A DNA stretch of 64,000 nt from Spinacia oleracea. Lineage: Eukaryota > Streptophyta > Magnoliopsida > Caryophyllales > Amaranthaceae. Shown here one piece after another: positions 11,620-23,394 of the stretch. The DNA lies in contig NC_079488.1 in the NCBI RefSeq assembly GCF_020520425.1, positions 26,662,247 to 26,726,246 of the forward strand. The letters run 5' to 3'. The notes under the pieces were generated by a model. It had not been told where the DNA came from. It saw nothing but the letters and a program-made list of their open reading frames with translations, and ran no database searches. The position numbers and the translations under genes are program-made. Numbering within the stretch: the stretch's first letter is position 1; each line of letters opens with the position of its first letter.

Positions 11620-12997
11620 TTTACACTCAAATGAGAAAGGAGCTTAAAATGAGAAGAATGAGAAGCGATCTCGTGCATTCGTTGTGATCGGATCTAACGG
11701 ACGTAAGCATCTCCATAGCGCGTTAGTAATGGCAAAGTCGTAAATATTGCAAAAATTATTTATCATCCCGACTTCCAGAAACATTCCCTTTTCTCTCTCC
11801 TCGTGCTACACTCTCCTCAGGAACTCCTTATTTACTCTCCTCCATTTTTGCTCTCCTTCGTGATTCTCTCTCCTCAGCGCTACCGCTCCTCACCTGCTGC
11901 AACCACTGCATCGCCACCATCTCCACACTTCCATCATCTATGCGTCGTCTCTTCTGCTTCAATTTGTGAATGATTTTTTGTTGATTTCTGTAAATTGTAG
12001 GGTTAGGCAATTGTTGAGTGATTCCTAATGCTCTTTGTAATTTTTAGCTTCGATTTTGATGTTTACATGCGAAAATTACTGCAACAATCAATTATTCACT
12101 TGTTATATGTGATTAGGGAGGATTTGAAGAAATTGTGAAATGGTTTTCGCAAAATCCACCGCTCCGCCACCACTCCACCACCACCCCGCCGACCTCCACC
12201 ACTTCGACTACTGCCACTCTGCCGACCGCCACCATATATGCGCCCTCTTCTTTGGTGAGTTATTTTTAGTGTTTCATTAAAATTTTAGGGTTAGATAATG
12301 AGTTTCACTTATGTCTGATTGTAGTTCCTGGGGAAATTTGCTGCAAATGAGTAGATTGTTGATAGATTTTTCCTGTGATTTATGTGGATAATTACAGTGT
12401 TGTTTAATTAAATTGGTTAATTGATTAAATGGAAGCTCCTTAAATGTTTGCTCAGTTATAATCATTTTCTCTCCTCAATTGTTTTCTCATTTATGGATGA
12501 GCAAATACTTTCAGAGTCTACTCTGAAACTAGTTGATCTGAAGATATATTAAACTCTTTGTTAGATACTCCTTGTAAGACTATAAATATGAAATTGGTTG
12601 ATTGAAAGATTTTTTTTACCCCAGTTGGTAGTGGTTATGAGTCCCCATTAATAGCTTATATACCAGATGCCACAATAAATTATGAACATGTGTTTTTCTG
12701 TTCCAAAACGACATCAATAATGGTTCCATACCTATAAGCTAAGGCTAGGGTTAAAATGTATCGTTCTGTTGTTTTTTAGAAAGTTGTGCAAATAATGTTT
12801 ATTTTACCGTTTTCAACTGAGAATGGAGGGGGTAGTACATTTTAGTGTGTTTCATGTTACAATGTGCACTTTGATGATAGGTTGAATGCAAAGTTAATGG
12901 AATTAAGTTGTAAATTTGTTTGTTATTTGAGGTTTGTTGTTCTGAGTAGTGTATACTCTCAGGATATTTTCTGTGACTGCATTATGCTTCTGGATGA

Positions 12998-13243
12998 GAT
13001 TTTTTCTCCAAGTGTGATGCGGCGACTCAAAGTGTCACTATTCGTGAATATGAGAAACCTTGTAAAGCTCTACTTCAACTGATAAAATTTGTGCTCAATA
13101 GTGCAGCCGTCTTGGACAAATTAGTTATTGTCTGCAACAAGAAGGATGAAATTTATTCAGCAGAGGAAAACGAGTTCCTTTCACAGCTAGCAGGCTTTCC
13201 AAGAACCTCACGGAAGGCAAAGGTTGTATTTAGTAACTCATAG
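12998..13243 (+). pseudogene. FBD-domain fragment of F-box-type gene
   Basis: An open stretch ends at TAG 13241-13243. The frame reads an FBD-like C-terminus: KALLQLIKFVLNSAAVLDKL, then a short acidic linker, then AGFPRTSRKAKVVFS. This matches the FBD pattern (hydrophobic 'L..fvlnA.vL.kL.i' then 'fpRaS..akvvf') of plant F-box/LRR/FBD proteins. There is a stop at 12995-12997, and an AG just before the coding block (13011-13012) could be a splice acceptor. No F-box exon is found upstream in E1, so this is probably a captured last exon. The host F-box gene at 56880-58920 ends in a related motif. Confidence 0.65.
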
Positions 13244-14536
13244 CAAGGTGCGTAGGTGCAGTGTGGGTGTTTATAATTACTCCGTAGACGATATCTTTTG
13301 TTTAGGAGATAGGACCCCTGTTGCAAAATTCAGTGTTGCTGCTACTGGTAGCAGCCTAGTGTTAAAATCAAAAATTACTAGGAAAATGGTTCTGTTGTAG
13401 TGATTCTGGTTCTTCAATTTGTAGTCAGATGTGGCATCAGGTGCTGCTCTTTGATATTATAGCAACTTGTTTGGTGAGTAGTAAAAGTAATGAGTTTTAC
13501 GTAATTTTGCACAAGTAGTTTCATTATTTCTCCCAGTTATGTATTTCTCTTTCTGCATAGATTTTCTGTAATTTAAGGCAGCATTAGATTTTATTGTTGG
13601 AGCATGTTCACAATATTAATTTATCCCATTAGCTTGTTGAACACAAAGCAACGAATCTCCTTTAGTATTATCCATAATTTCTATTTTTTTCTCCTTATAC
13701 TCTTCATTACAATACTTGATCTCGTACCACCTCGAGCAACTTTCCTGCAAGGGTATATATCCCCTGCACCTGTTAGATTCAGAGTGGTCATGTTAAGCCA
13801 AACGTAGCCGTAGTTAGAAATTTATGTCCTGTAAGGACGGCGCCTTGAAATAATTGTAAGGAATTAGAAGAATTATATTCCTACTCTGTTTGACTTTTAT
13901 TTGCAACCGTTTGAATTTAGTTTCAATGCTAATAACAATATGATTATCCCCAAGTCGTATTATTCTCCAAGACATTACTGTAAGACATGAAAGAAGGTTG
14001 AGGGAGCTTCCATTTCACATGATAGAAAGAATTGATTTCAAAGTATATGCATTTGTTTGAGAATTGGAACTTTTGAGTTTCGTGCAAAAATGAGCTTTCC
14101 TAGCTTACATAGAAAAAATCCTGACGGTAGTTACCTGACAATTGCACAAATGTGTAAATTTATTTTGCTCATTTGTACAAATTAATAAATTTATTTTGCT
14201 CATTTGCACAAATGAGTAAGTGGTACGTTGAAAATCTAATCACAAGGTATAATTTTATTTTAGTTTCAATTGTTTTCTACATTGAAGACCAAACAAGGGA
14301 AAACTATGGAGTTCTCCATGCTTTACTTTTCCATAGATTTGTAAGTTCGTAAATCGCTAGCATTGCCAAAAGTTCACGCAGTTACATATATGAAAAGCTA
14401 GATGTGAAGAATACAATTCCATTTGATTAGAATGTGAAGCTCACCTCGTAATAGCCAGGTGTAAAGCATAGCCCACACTTCCTCTGATTCTAAAGCTCCA
14501 TTACTAAACCCCTCACCAAAATCCAATAAACAATGA

Positions 14537-16640
14537 GCAATTGTTTATAAATGAGCACATATTAAATTTCAGATTTTAAATATTTGCTCGTTGTGTCTAA
14601 ATGAGCAAATATTAAAGTTTCGATTCTAAATATTTGCTCATTGTGTCTAAATGAGCAAATATTATATTTTCGATTCTAAAATTTTGCTCATTGTGTCAAA
14701 AGGAGCACATATTAAAGTTCGGATTTTAAATATTTGCTCATTGTGTCTAAATGAGCAAATATTATAGTTTCGATTCTAAATATTTGATCATTGTGTCTAA
14801 ATGAGCAAATATTAAAGTTCGGATTTTAAATTTTCGCTCATTGTTTCTAAATGAGCAAATATTAAAGTTCGGATTTTAAATTTTCGCTAATTGTTTCTAA
14901 ATGAGCAAATGTTAAAGTTCGGATTTTAAACTTTTGCTCATTGTTTCAAATTGAGCAAATATTAAAGTTCGGAGTTTAAACATTAAAAAATGAGCAAATA
15001 TTAATGTTCGGATTTTAAACTTTGCTCCTTGTTTCTAAATGAGCAAATATTAAAGTTCGCATTTTAAACATTTGCTAATTTTTTTAAATGAGCATATATT
15101 AAAGTCCGATTTTAAACTTTTGCTCATTGTTTCAAAATGAGCAAATATTATAGTTTCGATTTTAAACATTTGCTCATTGTTTCTAAATGAGCAAATTTTA
15201 AAGTTCGGATTTTAAACATTTGCTCATTGTTTTTAAATGAGCAAATATTAAAGTTCGGATTTTAAACATTTGTTCATTGTGTCTAAATGAGAAAATATTA
15301 AAGTCCGATTTTAAACATTTGTTCATTATTTCTAAATGAGCAAATATTAAAGTTCGGACTTTAAACATTTGTTCATTGTTTCTAAATGAGCAAATATTAA
15401 AGTTCGAATTTTAAACATTTGCTCATTTTAAAAAAATGAGCAATTATTAAAGTCCGATTTTAAAATTTGCTCATTGTTTCCAAATGAGCAAATATTAAAG
15501 TTCGGATTTTAAACTTTTATTCATTGTTTCAAAATGAGCAAATATTAAAGTTCGGATTTTAAAGTTGCTCATTTGTTTCTAAATGAGCAAATATTAAAGT
15601 TCGGATTTTAAACATTTGCTCATTGTTTCTAAATGAGCAAATATTAAAGTTCGTATTTGAAATTTTCGCTCATTGTTTCTAAATGAGCAAATATTAAAGT
15701 TCGGATTTTAAATTTTTGCTCATTGTTTCTAAATGAGCAAATATTAAAGTTCGGATTTTAAATTTTCGCTCATTGTTTCTAAATAAGCAAATATTAAAGT
15801 TCGGATTTTAAACTTTTGCTCATTGTTTCAAAATGAGCTAATATTAAAGTTCAGATTTTAAACGTTGCTCATTGTTTCAAAATGAGCAAATAATAAAGTT
15901 CGGATTTTAAACATTTGCCCATTTTTTTAAAATGGGAGAATATTAAAGTTCGGATTTTAAACTTTGCTCATTGTTTATAAATTAATAAATATTAAAGTTC
16001 AGATTTTAAAATTTGCTCATTGTTTCCAAATGAGCAAATATTAAAGTTCGAATTTTAAACTTTTGCTCATTGTGTCTAAATGAGCAAATATTATAGTCCG
16101 ATTTTAAACTTTTGCTCATTATTTCAAAATGAGCAAATATTATAGTTTCAATTTTAAATTTATGCTTATTGTATCTAAAAGAGAAAATATTAAGGTTCGG
16201 ATTTTAAACATTTGTTCATTGTGTCTAAATGAGCAAATATTAAAGTTCGATTATAAACATTTGCTCATTATTTCTAAATGAGCAAATATTAAAGTTCGGA
16301 TTTTATACATTTGTTCATTGTTTCTAAACGAGCAAATATTAAAGTTCGCATTAAAACATTTGCTATTTTTTTAAATGAGCAAATATTAAAGTCCGATTTT
16401 AAACTTTTGCTCATTGTTTCAAAATGAGCAAATATTATAGTTTCGATTTTAAACATTTGCTCATTGTTTCTAAATGAGAAAATATTAAAGTTTGGATTTT
16501 AAACATTTGTTCATTGTGTCTAAATGAGCAAATATTATAGTCCGATTTTAAACTTTTGCTTATTGTTTCAAAATGAACAAATATTATAGTTTCGATTTTA
16601 AATTTATGCTCATTGTATCTAAATGAGAAAATATTATAAA
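14537..16640 (+). repeat. About 50-bp tandem array of TTTGCTCATT dyads
   Basis: Roughly 40 degenerate units. Each has TTTGCTCATT, a short GTTTCTA spacer, AATGAGCAAATATTAAAG, then TTCGGATTTTAAACA. The first two blocks are inverted complements, so every unit can fold into a hairpin. Unit starts around 15181 and 15231 show the 50-base period. Variants (GTGTCTA spacers, TATAGTTTCG linkers) cluster, which points to local amplification. It has no coding capacity. Confidence 0.9.
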
Positions 16641-16914
16641 ATTTAAAATTTCTTAAAATTGGCTCATTAGCTTATCTATTCATTAACTCTTTGTCTTTCA
16701 GGACATATGTTGCAATGTTTGGGGGGCATTCATCCAACTAGACCAGTGATTCGGCCTTGGCCAAGGTGTGTGACACCTTGTTACATTAACGATTAGCAAA
16801 ATGAAAAGTACAAGTAATAAAACTACTGCTAGCATTAAAATGCCATTCACGACCACTTACAGCATCAAATGCATACTGTATGAAAAAAATAAGGGGAGAT
16901 TCTCACCAAGCAAG

Positions 16915-17285
16915 TTAAACCAGAGAGCTGGTTTATGCTCAGGTCATTGAGGTCAATGTAATAAGTCAGGTTGGAAAGTTTGGAAATATTAGGAACACCA
17001 GTAAAAAGTTATAACTAAGGTCAAGGTACTCAAGGTTAGGAACAATAGTACGTGTAAAGATAATTCTTTTGGTTTTGTGTCTGATAAATCGTAGAGTTCT
17101 GTCCGAGGCTCAATATTCATCTCTTTGCATATGTACGATTCTATATAAATTGTACATATTGTTCCTTAGCATGAACAAACCAATGTAAAGATATTGTTCC
17201 GGCATCCTTTTCCATAAGTTGTCAGACGTAACTTCTTCTTGTAGCCGTGAAAGTTGAAGACACACAGGTCCAACTTTGTCCAATC
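16915..17285 (-). pseudogene. Leucine-rich-repeat gene fragment
   Basis: The minus strand shows LRR-type sequence in two frames: VPNLEYLDLSYN (17040-17008), then, after a frame change, FTGVPNISKLSNLTY and IDLNDLSINQLSG down to about 16925. These fit the LxxLxLxxN repeats of plant LRR receptor proteins. A further open stretch at 17285-17110 (containing TSDNLWKRM) is unassigned. The frame change and lack of neighbouring exons make this a captured or decayed fragment inside E1. Confidence 0.5.
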
Positions 17286-18884
17286 AAATGCACAGAACCA
17301 TGTTGAATTTCAGAGCTTGTTATTCACCTGCTTCCGGATAACTCATATGTTGTTGCTGCTGCAACTCCTCATCTGCATTCCTAAAAAAAATGTCTAGCAT
17401 TAAAATATCATATTCTTTCTGATATTTCTTCATTCATAGTCAGATTTATGAATTTTGCTCATAATCTTAATTGCTCATTTAAGCAAAACATGAGCAAATT
17501 AGCAAAACACATATCATATTATATTTTTGCTCATTTACTCCCTTTTTTTGGTGCTTAAACCCCCACATTACAAACTCCAACAACAAGGCTTAAACCCACA
17601 CTTCACAAAATTCAACAACAGGGATTAAACCCCCACGAAATTCAACATGAGCAAATCCAAATTTAACAATTTCGGAATCAAAATAACAATTTCGCAATCA
17701 AAGTTTACTAATTTCGCAGTCAAATTTCACTAATTGGTTCAATTTGTAATTGTTTCAATAATTTTGAAAGTCTAATTTCAAAATTAAAAAGTAATTGATT
17801 ACAACAAATAGAACAAAATACCTTCATCTTGGGGAATGGTTGACATCAATTCAGGAATTTTGTTTAGCGAGAAGATGAACAATTGATTAATTAGAGTAGA
17901 GAGCTTTAATGTACGCCATAGAAGAGTAGTACGCAAGCAGAAGGGAGGAGAAATCGTGTTTGAGTAGTCCTGGGTTTGGTTTCTGCGTTGTTTTTTTTTA
18001 TTTTCATGCTCTAATTTGGGCCGTCTGATCTAGTTCATATGGACAGTTTAGATCGCTTCTCATTCTTCTCATTTTAGTGATCTTCTCATTGGAGGGGGAC
18101 CACTCAAATGAGAAGACACCTTATAATGGAAAAAATAAGAAGAAATCTGAACCACCCAAATTAATGGTCAAGATAATTTGAGATTTCTTTAATTTTATTT
18201 ATGATTTTCGATCTTTCCTCCCAGCTCCCAACTTTGGTAACAACAATTTTCTCTCTCTTAATTATTCAACCATAGAACCAACAGCCCCAACCTCTTCATT
18301 TTTCTCTCTTCTCCCCTCCACCCAACCAACCACCGCGCCGCCGTCGCCACCACCGTAATTTCGTCAACTTACAAACTTCCGTTGAGCTCCTAGCTACTTT
18401 CTCTCTCCTCTGCCTATCCACATTTAGCTAGCTCTTTATGCGCCACCACCGATATCTGGTTGTGCACCACCAACGATTTCGTCATCTTCCCCGCTGTGTT
18501 GGCCTTCAACATAGTTAGTTGGAGCCCTTGTTGCTATTGTGCGTTGTTGGTGTGTTGACATTGAGCTGCTTGTCTAGCTTTATATTCGTTAATTTAATTT
18601 GGTGTGAGAAATCCAAAATCAAGTTTTGGTTTTGTTTTCCAAACCTTAGTATCTAAAGTTTAATTATCTCCCTCAGTTTGAGTTGCAAGTTCATAAGTTT
18701 TAAAAAGTTACATTCGTCCATCTTAAGAAAGCCTTTCAATATTTTTTCTTTTGATAATAGCCTATACAATTATAAGTGTTAGTAATTGATTAGACTTGAT
18801 AGATTTTAATTGAAGTATACGATCATTTTACTTATGTTATCACTGAGAGAGGAAAGGATGAAGAACAAGTGTACGTTTAGGCAA

Positions 18885-19065
18885 TTTGCTCATTTTTAAC
18901 AAATGAGGAAAACAAATTTGCTCATTTCAACAAATGAGCAAAAACTTTTGCTCATTTTAACAAATGAGCAAAACAAATTTGCTCATTTCAACAAATGAGC
19001 AAAAAAATTTGCTCATTTGTTCACAAAGTTGCTCATTTTAATAAATGAGCAAAAGGATTATGTTC
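18885..19065 (+). repeat. Short TTTGCTCATT/AATGAGCAAA dyad array
   Basis: Five to six inverted dyads, e.g. TTTGCTCATTTCAACAAATG followed by AGCAAA. They use the same core words as the 14537-16640 array but with an AAC loop and no TTCGGATTTTAAACA linker. This suggests parallel amplification of the same core in two neighbouring units. Confidence 0.75.
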
Positions 19066-19399
19066 GTTTGGAAAACAATAGTGTCCCAGTATATCAACAC
19101 TACCACCATGTCCCTTTCTTCTACAAGACTACAACCCACCAGGAAAAATGAATCCACCACAACCAAACAAAAATAATGAAAATAGTGAGAGGATTCAGCT
19201 ACACAAGATCATACACAAAATGACTATTTAGATACACAATATCATAAAGTAACCAAAATGAGCAATTGTTTACTGGGGAAATTTTCATAATTTTTGGTTA
19301 CTTTATGATATTGTCTTATAAATATTGAACAATTGCTCATAGAGTTCTTAGGGTGTCTTGAAATCAAAGAATTAAGAGTCTAGACTCTGGATGTCTTAT

Positions 19400-19490
19400 A
19401 AATATTCTCCAGAAGAACGCCATTCTCGAAAAAACCCTACCCCACTGAAAAATCATTCTCAGAAGAACGCCATTCTCGAAAAAACCATAT
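19400..19490 (+). repeat. Two-copy direct repeat
   Basis: AGAAGAACGCCATTCTCGAA, continuing as AAAACC, occurs twice, near 19411 and 19459, about 48 bases apart. No coding meaning is recognised. Confidence 0.6.
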
Positions 19491-19739
19491 CACCATACTT
19501 CTTGAAGTCGCTCCCACACACGTAAGTATACTTTTCTCACGGATCCTGGAAATAAAAATAGAAATAAAACAAATTTCAAATAATAATAATTCATGAACTT
19601 TAATGCATAACAACAACAGAGATTAAACATCTAAATTTTTAAACAAATTCATGAATTAGAGCCATTTAATTCAGAGTCATTCTTCAGATTCGAAACTTTT
19701 ATGCATAGACAAATTCTTCTTTTGAATTTTTATGCTATG

Positions 19740-20530
19740 TAAATTAAATCTGTCTACCTAACACACTACATGTTTATTTATTTTGCAGATTTAAAAATAT
19801 AAGGTATGTATTAAAGAAATATTATTCTCATAGCCATTCTTCTGATTTGAACATTTGTATATGCATTGCCAAATTAAAGAAATATTATTTAATAATAATA
19901 ATTCGAATTTTTTTGAATCTTTATGCTATATAAATTAAATATGCTTACCTAACACACTATTCGTTTATTTATTTTAAAGATTTGAAAATATAAGGTATGT
20001 AAGTTTCGTGCTTTTGTGGATTTTAATGAATTATTTCATATTTTAATTCATGCTTTTAATTAAATTATCTCTTATATTTTTTTAATCTCTATTTGCAGAT
20101 TTCTAAACATAAGTTATGTTTAACAGAAATAACGTAAATTTGTGTTAATAGAATTATGAAATGAAAAAGAATTGTCTTGAATCGGTTTTTATGCAGATTT
20201 TCAGTTGGTTTTGAAGTCCATAAAGAGATACAATAAAGAACCGGTATCTGCCCCAAACAATCTTTGAGACAAAAAAATAGTAATAGGCATGCTTTTAACC
20301 GATTTTAATAAATTATTTCATATTTTAATTAATGTTTTTGATTAAATAATTTCTTATTTGATTTAAATCTCTAATTTCATATTTTATTGACAAAATATTA
20401 AGTACTTGACAATAAGTCATGGTTTATGCAGATCGGAATAACCGTTTAAAGTTCGCATGTTGGGTGTCAAGTTCATCAAGGCATACAATAACCAACAGAA
20501 TAAGGTATGTGCCCCATCAATCTCTCAAAC
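19740..20530 (+). repeat. Series of exon-like blocks
   Basis: Blocks of the form GCAGATTT..AAATATAAGGTATGT recur near 19787, 19977 and 20095 (the last with GTTATGT). Two longer blocks near 20193 and 20430 share AAG..CATA..ACAATAA..AAC and end at GGTATSTGCCCC. Each block is framed by an acceptor-like CAG or AAG and a donor-like GTATGT. The blocks do not join into a recognisable protein. They could be eroded tandem exons of a captured gene or simple tandem duplication. Confidence 0.4.
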
Positions 20531-20817
20531 CAAATAGTAATATGCATAATTTTATTGATTTCAATTAATTATTACAGATTGATGTTCATGCTTTTATTTC
20601 AAAAAATATGTTGTTATTTTCAAATTTTATTAGTAGGACAAATAGCTACCAATTTAATTTACTTCATTAATTTTCAAATAAACATCATTACCACTGACAA
20701 ATGTCAAAGATTAGTATCAGTTTTTTAAATTACGAAATCAAGTACAACTCAAAACTTTAGCCATACAGCTGATTCAGTTAAAAAAACAGACTGGCCATCA
20801 GAGATGCTAGAAGCATC

Positions 20818-21645
20818 AAGCATGAACATACAGTTTTCAAGACACCAATGCCAAAGATTACAAGACATTTAGAGTCTAGACTCTTAATTCTTTGATTTCA
20901 AGACACCCTAAGAACTGACAGTGGAACTTAACAAATAAAGTTCATGCACGCGAAATTCATTAAACCCAGTGGTGTTAATTTTATTTGTTAAGTTCAAATA
21001 TTCAAATTAATTCTTTGATTTCAAGACACGCTAAGAACTGACCGTGGAACTTAATTCTTTGATTTAATGAATTGTCTCGCACGCATCGCATAGCAACTTA
21101 ACAAATAAAGTTTAATCTTGCAAATTCTCATAAGCAAATGAACATATTACTACTGTATACATCCAAAACCACCCTAAAAAGTGTAAAACAATCTAACCAT
21201 TCGAACAATATTGACTTGAAGACAGGATTAATACAATAGCAATATAAAAATCTTCCAAATTCTGAAAGCAATAAGACATATTTAAATAAAACCATCCCTA
21301 TAAACAACACAAACCATCCCTATAATCATAAACTTGATTACATTTGTTCCACATTTGAGTACAACCACATGAGAATATATTGGTTCAATTTTTTGGAATT
21401 GTTGTCGTTCCACATATTCGCTTATTAAAGACTAAGGTTTTGATTCATGTTCGTTAGGGTAGACATTTGAATTTTAACGATTACACATTAATGGATAACA
21501 TTAAGCATGAACATACAGATTTCAAGACACCAATGCCAAAGATTATAAGACATCCAGAGTCTAGACTCTTAATTCTTTGATTTCAAGACACCCTAAGAAC
21601 TGACAGTGGAACTTAACCAATAAAGTTCATGCACGCAAAATTCAT
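20818..21645 (+). repeat. About 140-bp direct repeat pair
   Basis: 20818-20960 and 21503-21645 match over about 140 bases (GCATGAACATACAG..., AGAGTCTAGACTCTTAATTC, AAGACACCCTAAGAACTGAC). A partial third copy lies at 21005-21060, and an inverted partial copy at about 19346-19396. Between the pair there is only AT-rich non-coding DNA. Confidence 0.75.
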
Positions 21646-23254
21646 TGAACTTAACACCCTATGTTCATCGCATATTTTGAACTTAACAAATAAAAATCAT
21701 CCAGAAAAATTCATTAAAAATTGAACAACGAAATTAAGACCAGAAAAAAATTGCATATATAAACCCAGTAATCACCAAATATAAATGGTATAAATTACAT
21801 TTTTGAAACCCTATTTTTATCTATTACCAGAAGCCAAAATCATACTTCGTATAAACTAACTAAAATCCCCAAATTGGGATCAATTTCAGCCAAGAAACCC
21901 TCATCTTCAATCACCTAGAAGCTAAAATATTGGGATTACCTTCGTCAAGGCATCAAAACAATAACTTGATATCCTCAAATTGGGTTCAATTTCAAACATG
22001 AAACCCTAAAAAATCGAATACCCCAATTTCTAATATGAAACCCTCAAAAATCGAATAACCCAATTTCAAAAAACAAAGAAAAAAATCAGATTGTGAAATT
22101 CGAAAACAAAGACATAAATAAAACGAAATATGTTACCTATCGCCTTTCCCATCGCCACCAATCGCCTCGGACAGAGCCTAGACCAACGCCTTGACTACCA
22201 CCGCTCCGGCACCGCTCTCTCCAATTCATGGAGGGACACGACATGCAAATAAAAAATCCAAATACATTAGTTAACCAATAATTAAGAAAACGAAATACCA
22301 CTACAACAAAGCAACAAATCGATTTTCGGCATGAAAAAATTCCAGATTATAAACCCAAAACCTTGAATTGATAAAACATACCTGTGTAATCGTCGGCGTA
22401 CACCATTTTTCGAACAAATCTTACATTTCTGGAGTTCCTCGCCCTTTTTTTGCTGAGATATTCAAATAGATGGAATGATTTTGTATCTAAAATCATTTTT
22501 TGAAGAGAGAAAAGGAAGGAAAGCAACGAATTAGGAAAGAGAAAGCAGAGCGGCGGAGAGAACAAAATCAAATAGGTTTAAGAGAGAGAGGAAGCGGCTG
22601 AGAGAACAAAAAGGAGATAGCGTAAGAAGAAACATGGTTAAACGAAATGAAACGAAATAAAATGGGTTGGCTTGATCATATGGGCTGCGTGATGTTAGTT
22701 GATTTGTACGAAATAAATCTGAGTACTGATGGGCCAAATATTTTCTTTAAAGTTGTGTGAGAATTTTATAATCTAAATAAAAACTTTGTGGCTCAACTAG
22801 TCAGTACGAAAAAAGTCAGCAGTACCACAAGTTGTTAAAAAAACTCGATTATTTTCTTTAAAAAAAACTTAAAAATAATATTTTTAAAAGAAAAAAATTA
22901 ATTAGTAAATAAATTAAATTATTCATTCTCCAATATATTTCGTACAACACGTGGTGTTTAATTTTCAAGTTTGTTAGTGATTTATAAAAAAGATATTGAA
23001 AAGAGAAAAATTGGAACAAATGACTGGAAGAAAGATATTGCGAAAAAGAAGAAAGTGATACTTACTATTTTGTATGTTTAATAACTTTACTTCAGTACTT
23101 CAATTTTGGTTTTTCGATGGGATATGTTAGTTGTATCAAAATAACGTAAAGTTTTTTAATATCTTTAATTGGTCATAAGATTCGATCATTCGTCATGTAA
23201 GGCTACGAGTATTGTATGACCTCAATATCGCAAAATATGGACTTTGCGAATGAT

Positions 23255-23394
23255 TTTGTAAAATTCTGCACGCATCGCATGCATGAAATACTAGGCACAA
23301 TAAAGTTAAAATTTCGCAAGCATCGCATGCATGAAATACTATGCACAATAAAATTTCTAAAATTCGCGCACGCATCGCGTGCATAAAATACTAG
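23255..23394 (+). repeat. Three tandem Helitron 3'-end-like units
   Basis: Three units of about 50 bases, each with CGCATCGC(A/G)TGCAT followed by GAAATACTAG, ACTAT or AAAATACTAG (ends near 23294, 23342 and 23394). This is the hairpin-then-CTRR layout of a Helitron 3' end, repeated. Only the third is followed by T. Confidence 0.5.

Larger units (their letters stand above)
11620..18099. mobile_element. Unit E1: repeat with inverted ends and gene fragments
   Basis: The two ends are inverted: 26 bases at 11646-11671 (AATGAGAAGAATGAGAAGCG core) match the complement of 18050-18075 exactly, with further partial match outward. Inside each end is CT/GA-rich leader-like sequence. The interior holds an FBD-domain fragment (+, 12998-13243), a 2.1 kb array of TTTGCTCATT/AATGAGCAAA dyads, and an LRR fragment (-, 16915-17040). 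No transposase is seen. It could be a Pack-MULE-like element with terminal inverted repeats, or two Helitron 5' ends facing each other. No target duplication could be established. Confidence 0.5.
18100..23394. mobile_element. Unit E2: AT-rich repeat, Helitron-like right end
   Basis: It starts ACTCAAATGAGAAGACACC, similar to the E1 left end, followed by a CT-rich leader-like stretch (18230-18430). It holds a short TTTGCTCATT dyad array, exon-like blocks (19740-20530), and direct and inverted duplications (19346, 20818, 21503). Near 22500-22700 there is another CT-rich leader on the minus strand. The right edge has three successive hairpin-plus-CTAG-like ends (23255-23394). No transposase or RepHel frame is visible. 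The boundaries are approximate and E2 may be composite. Confidence 0.35.

Noticed and set aside
14537-16640. CRISPR-like regular array
   Set aside because: The whole unit is repeated, with no unique spacers or cas genes, and the window is plant nuclear DNA. It is a tandem repeat.
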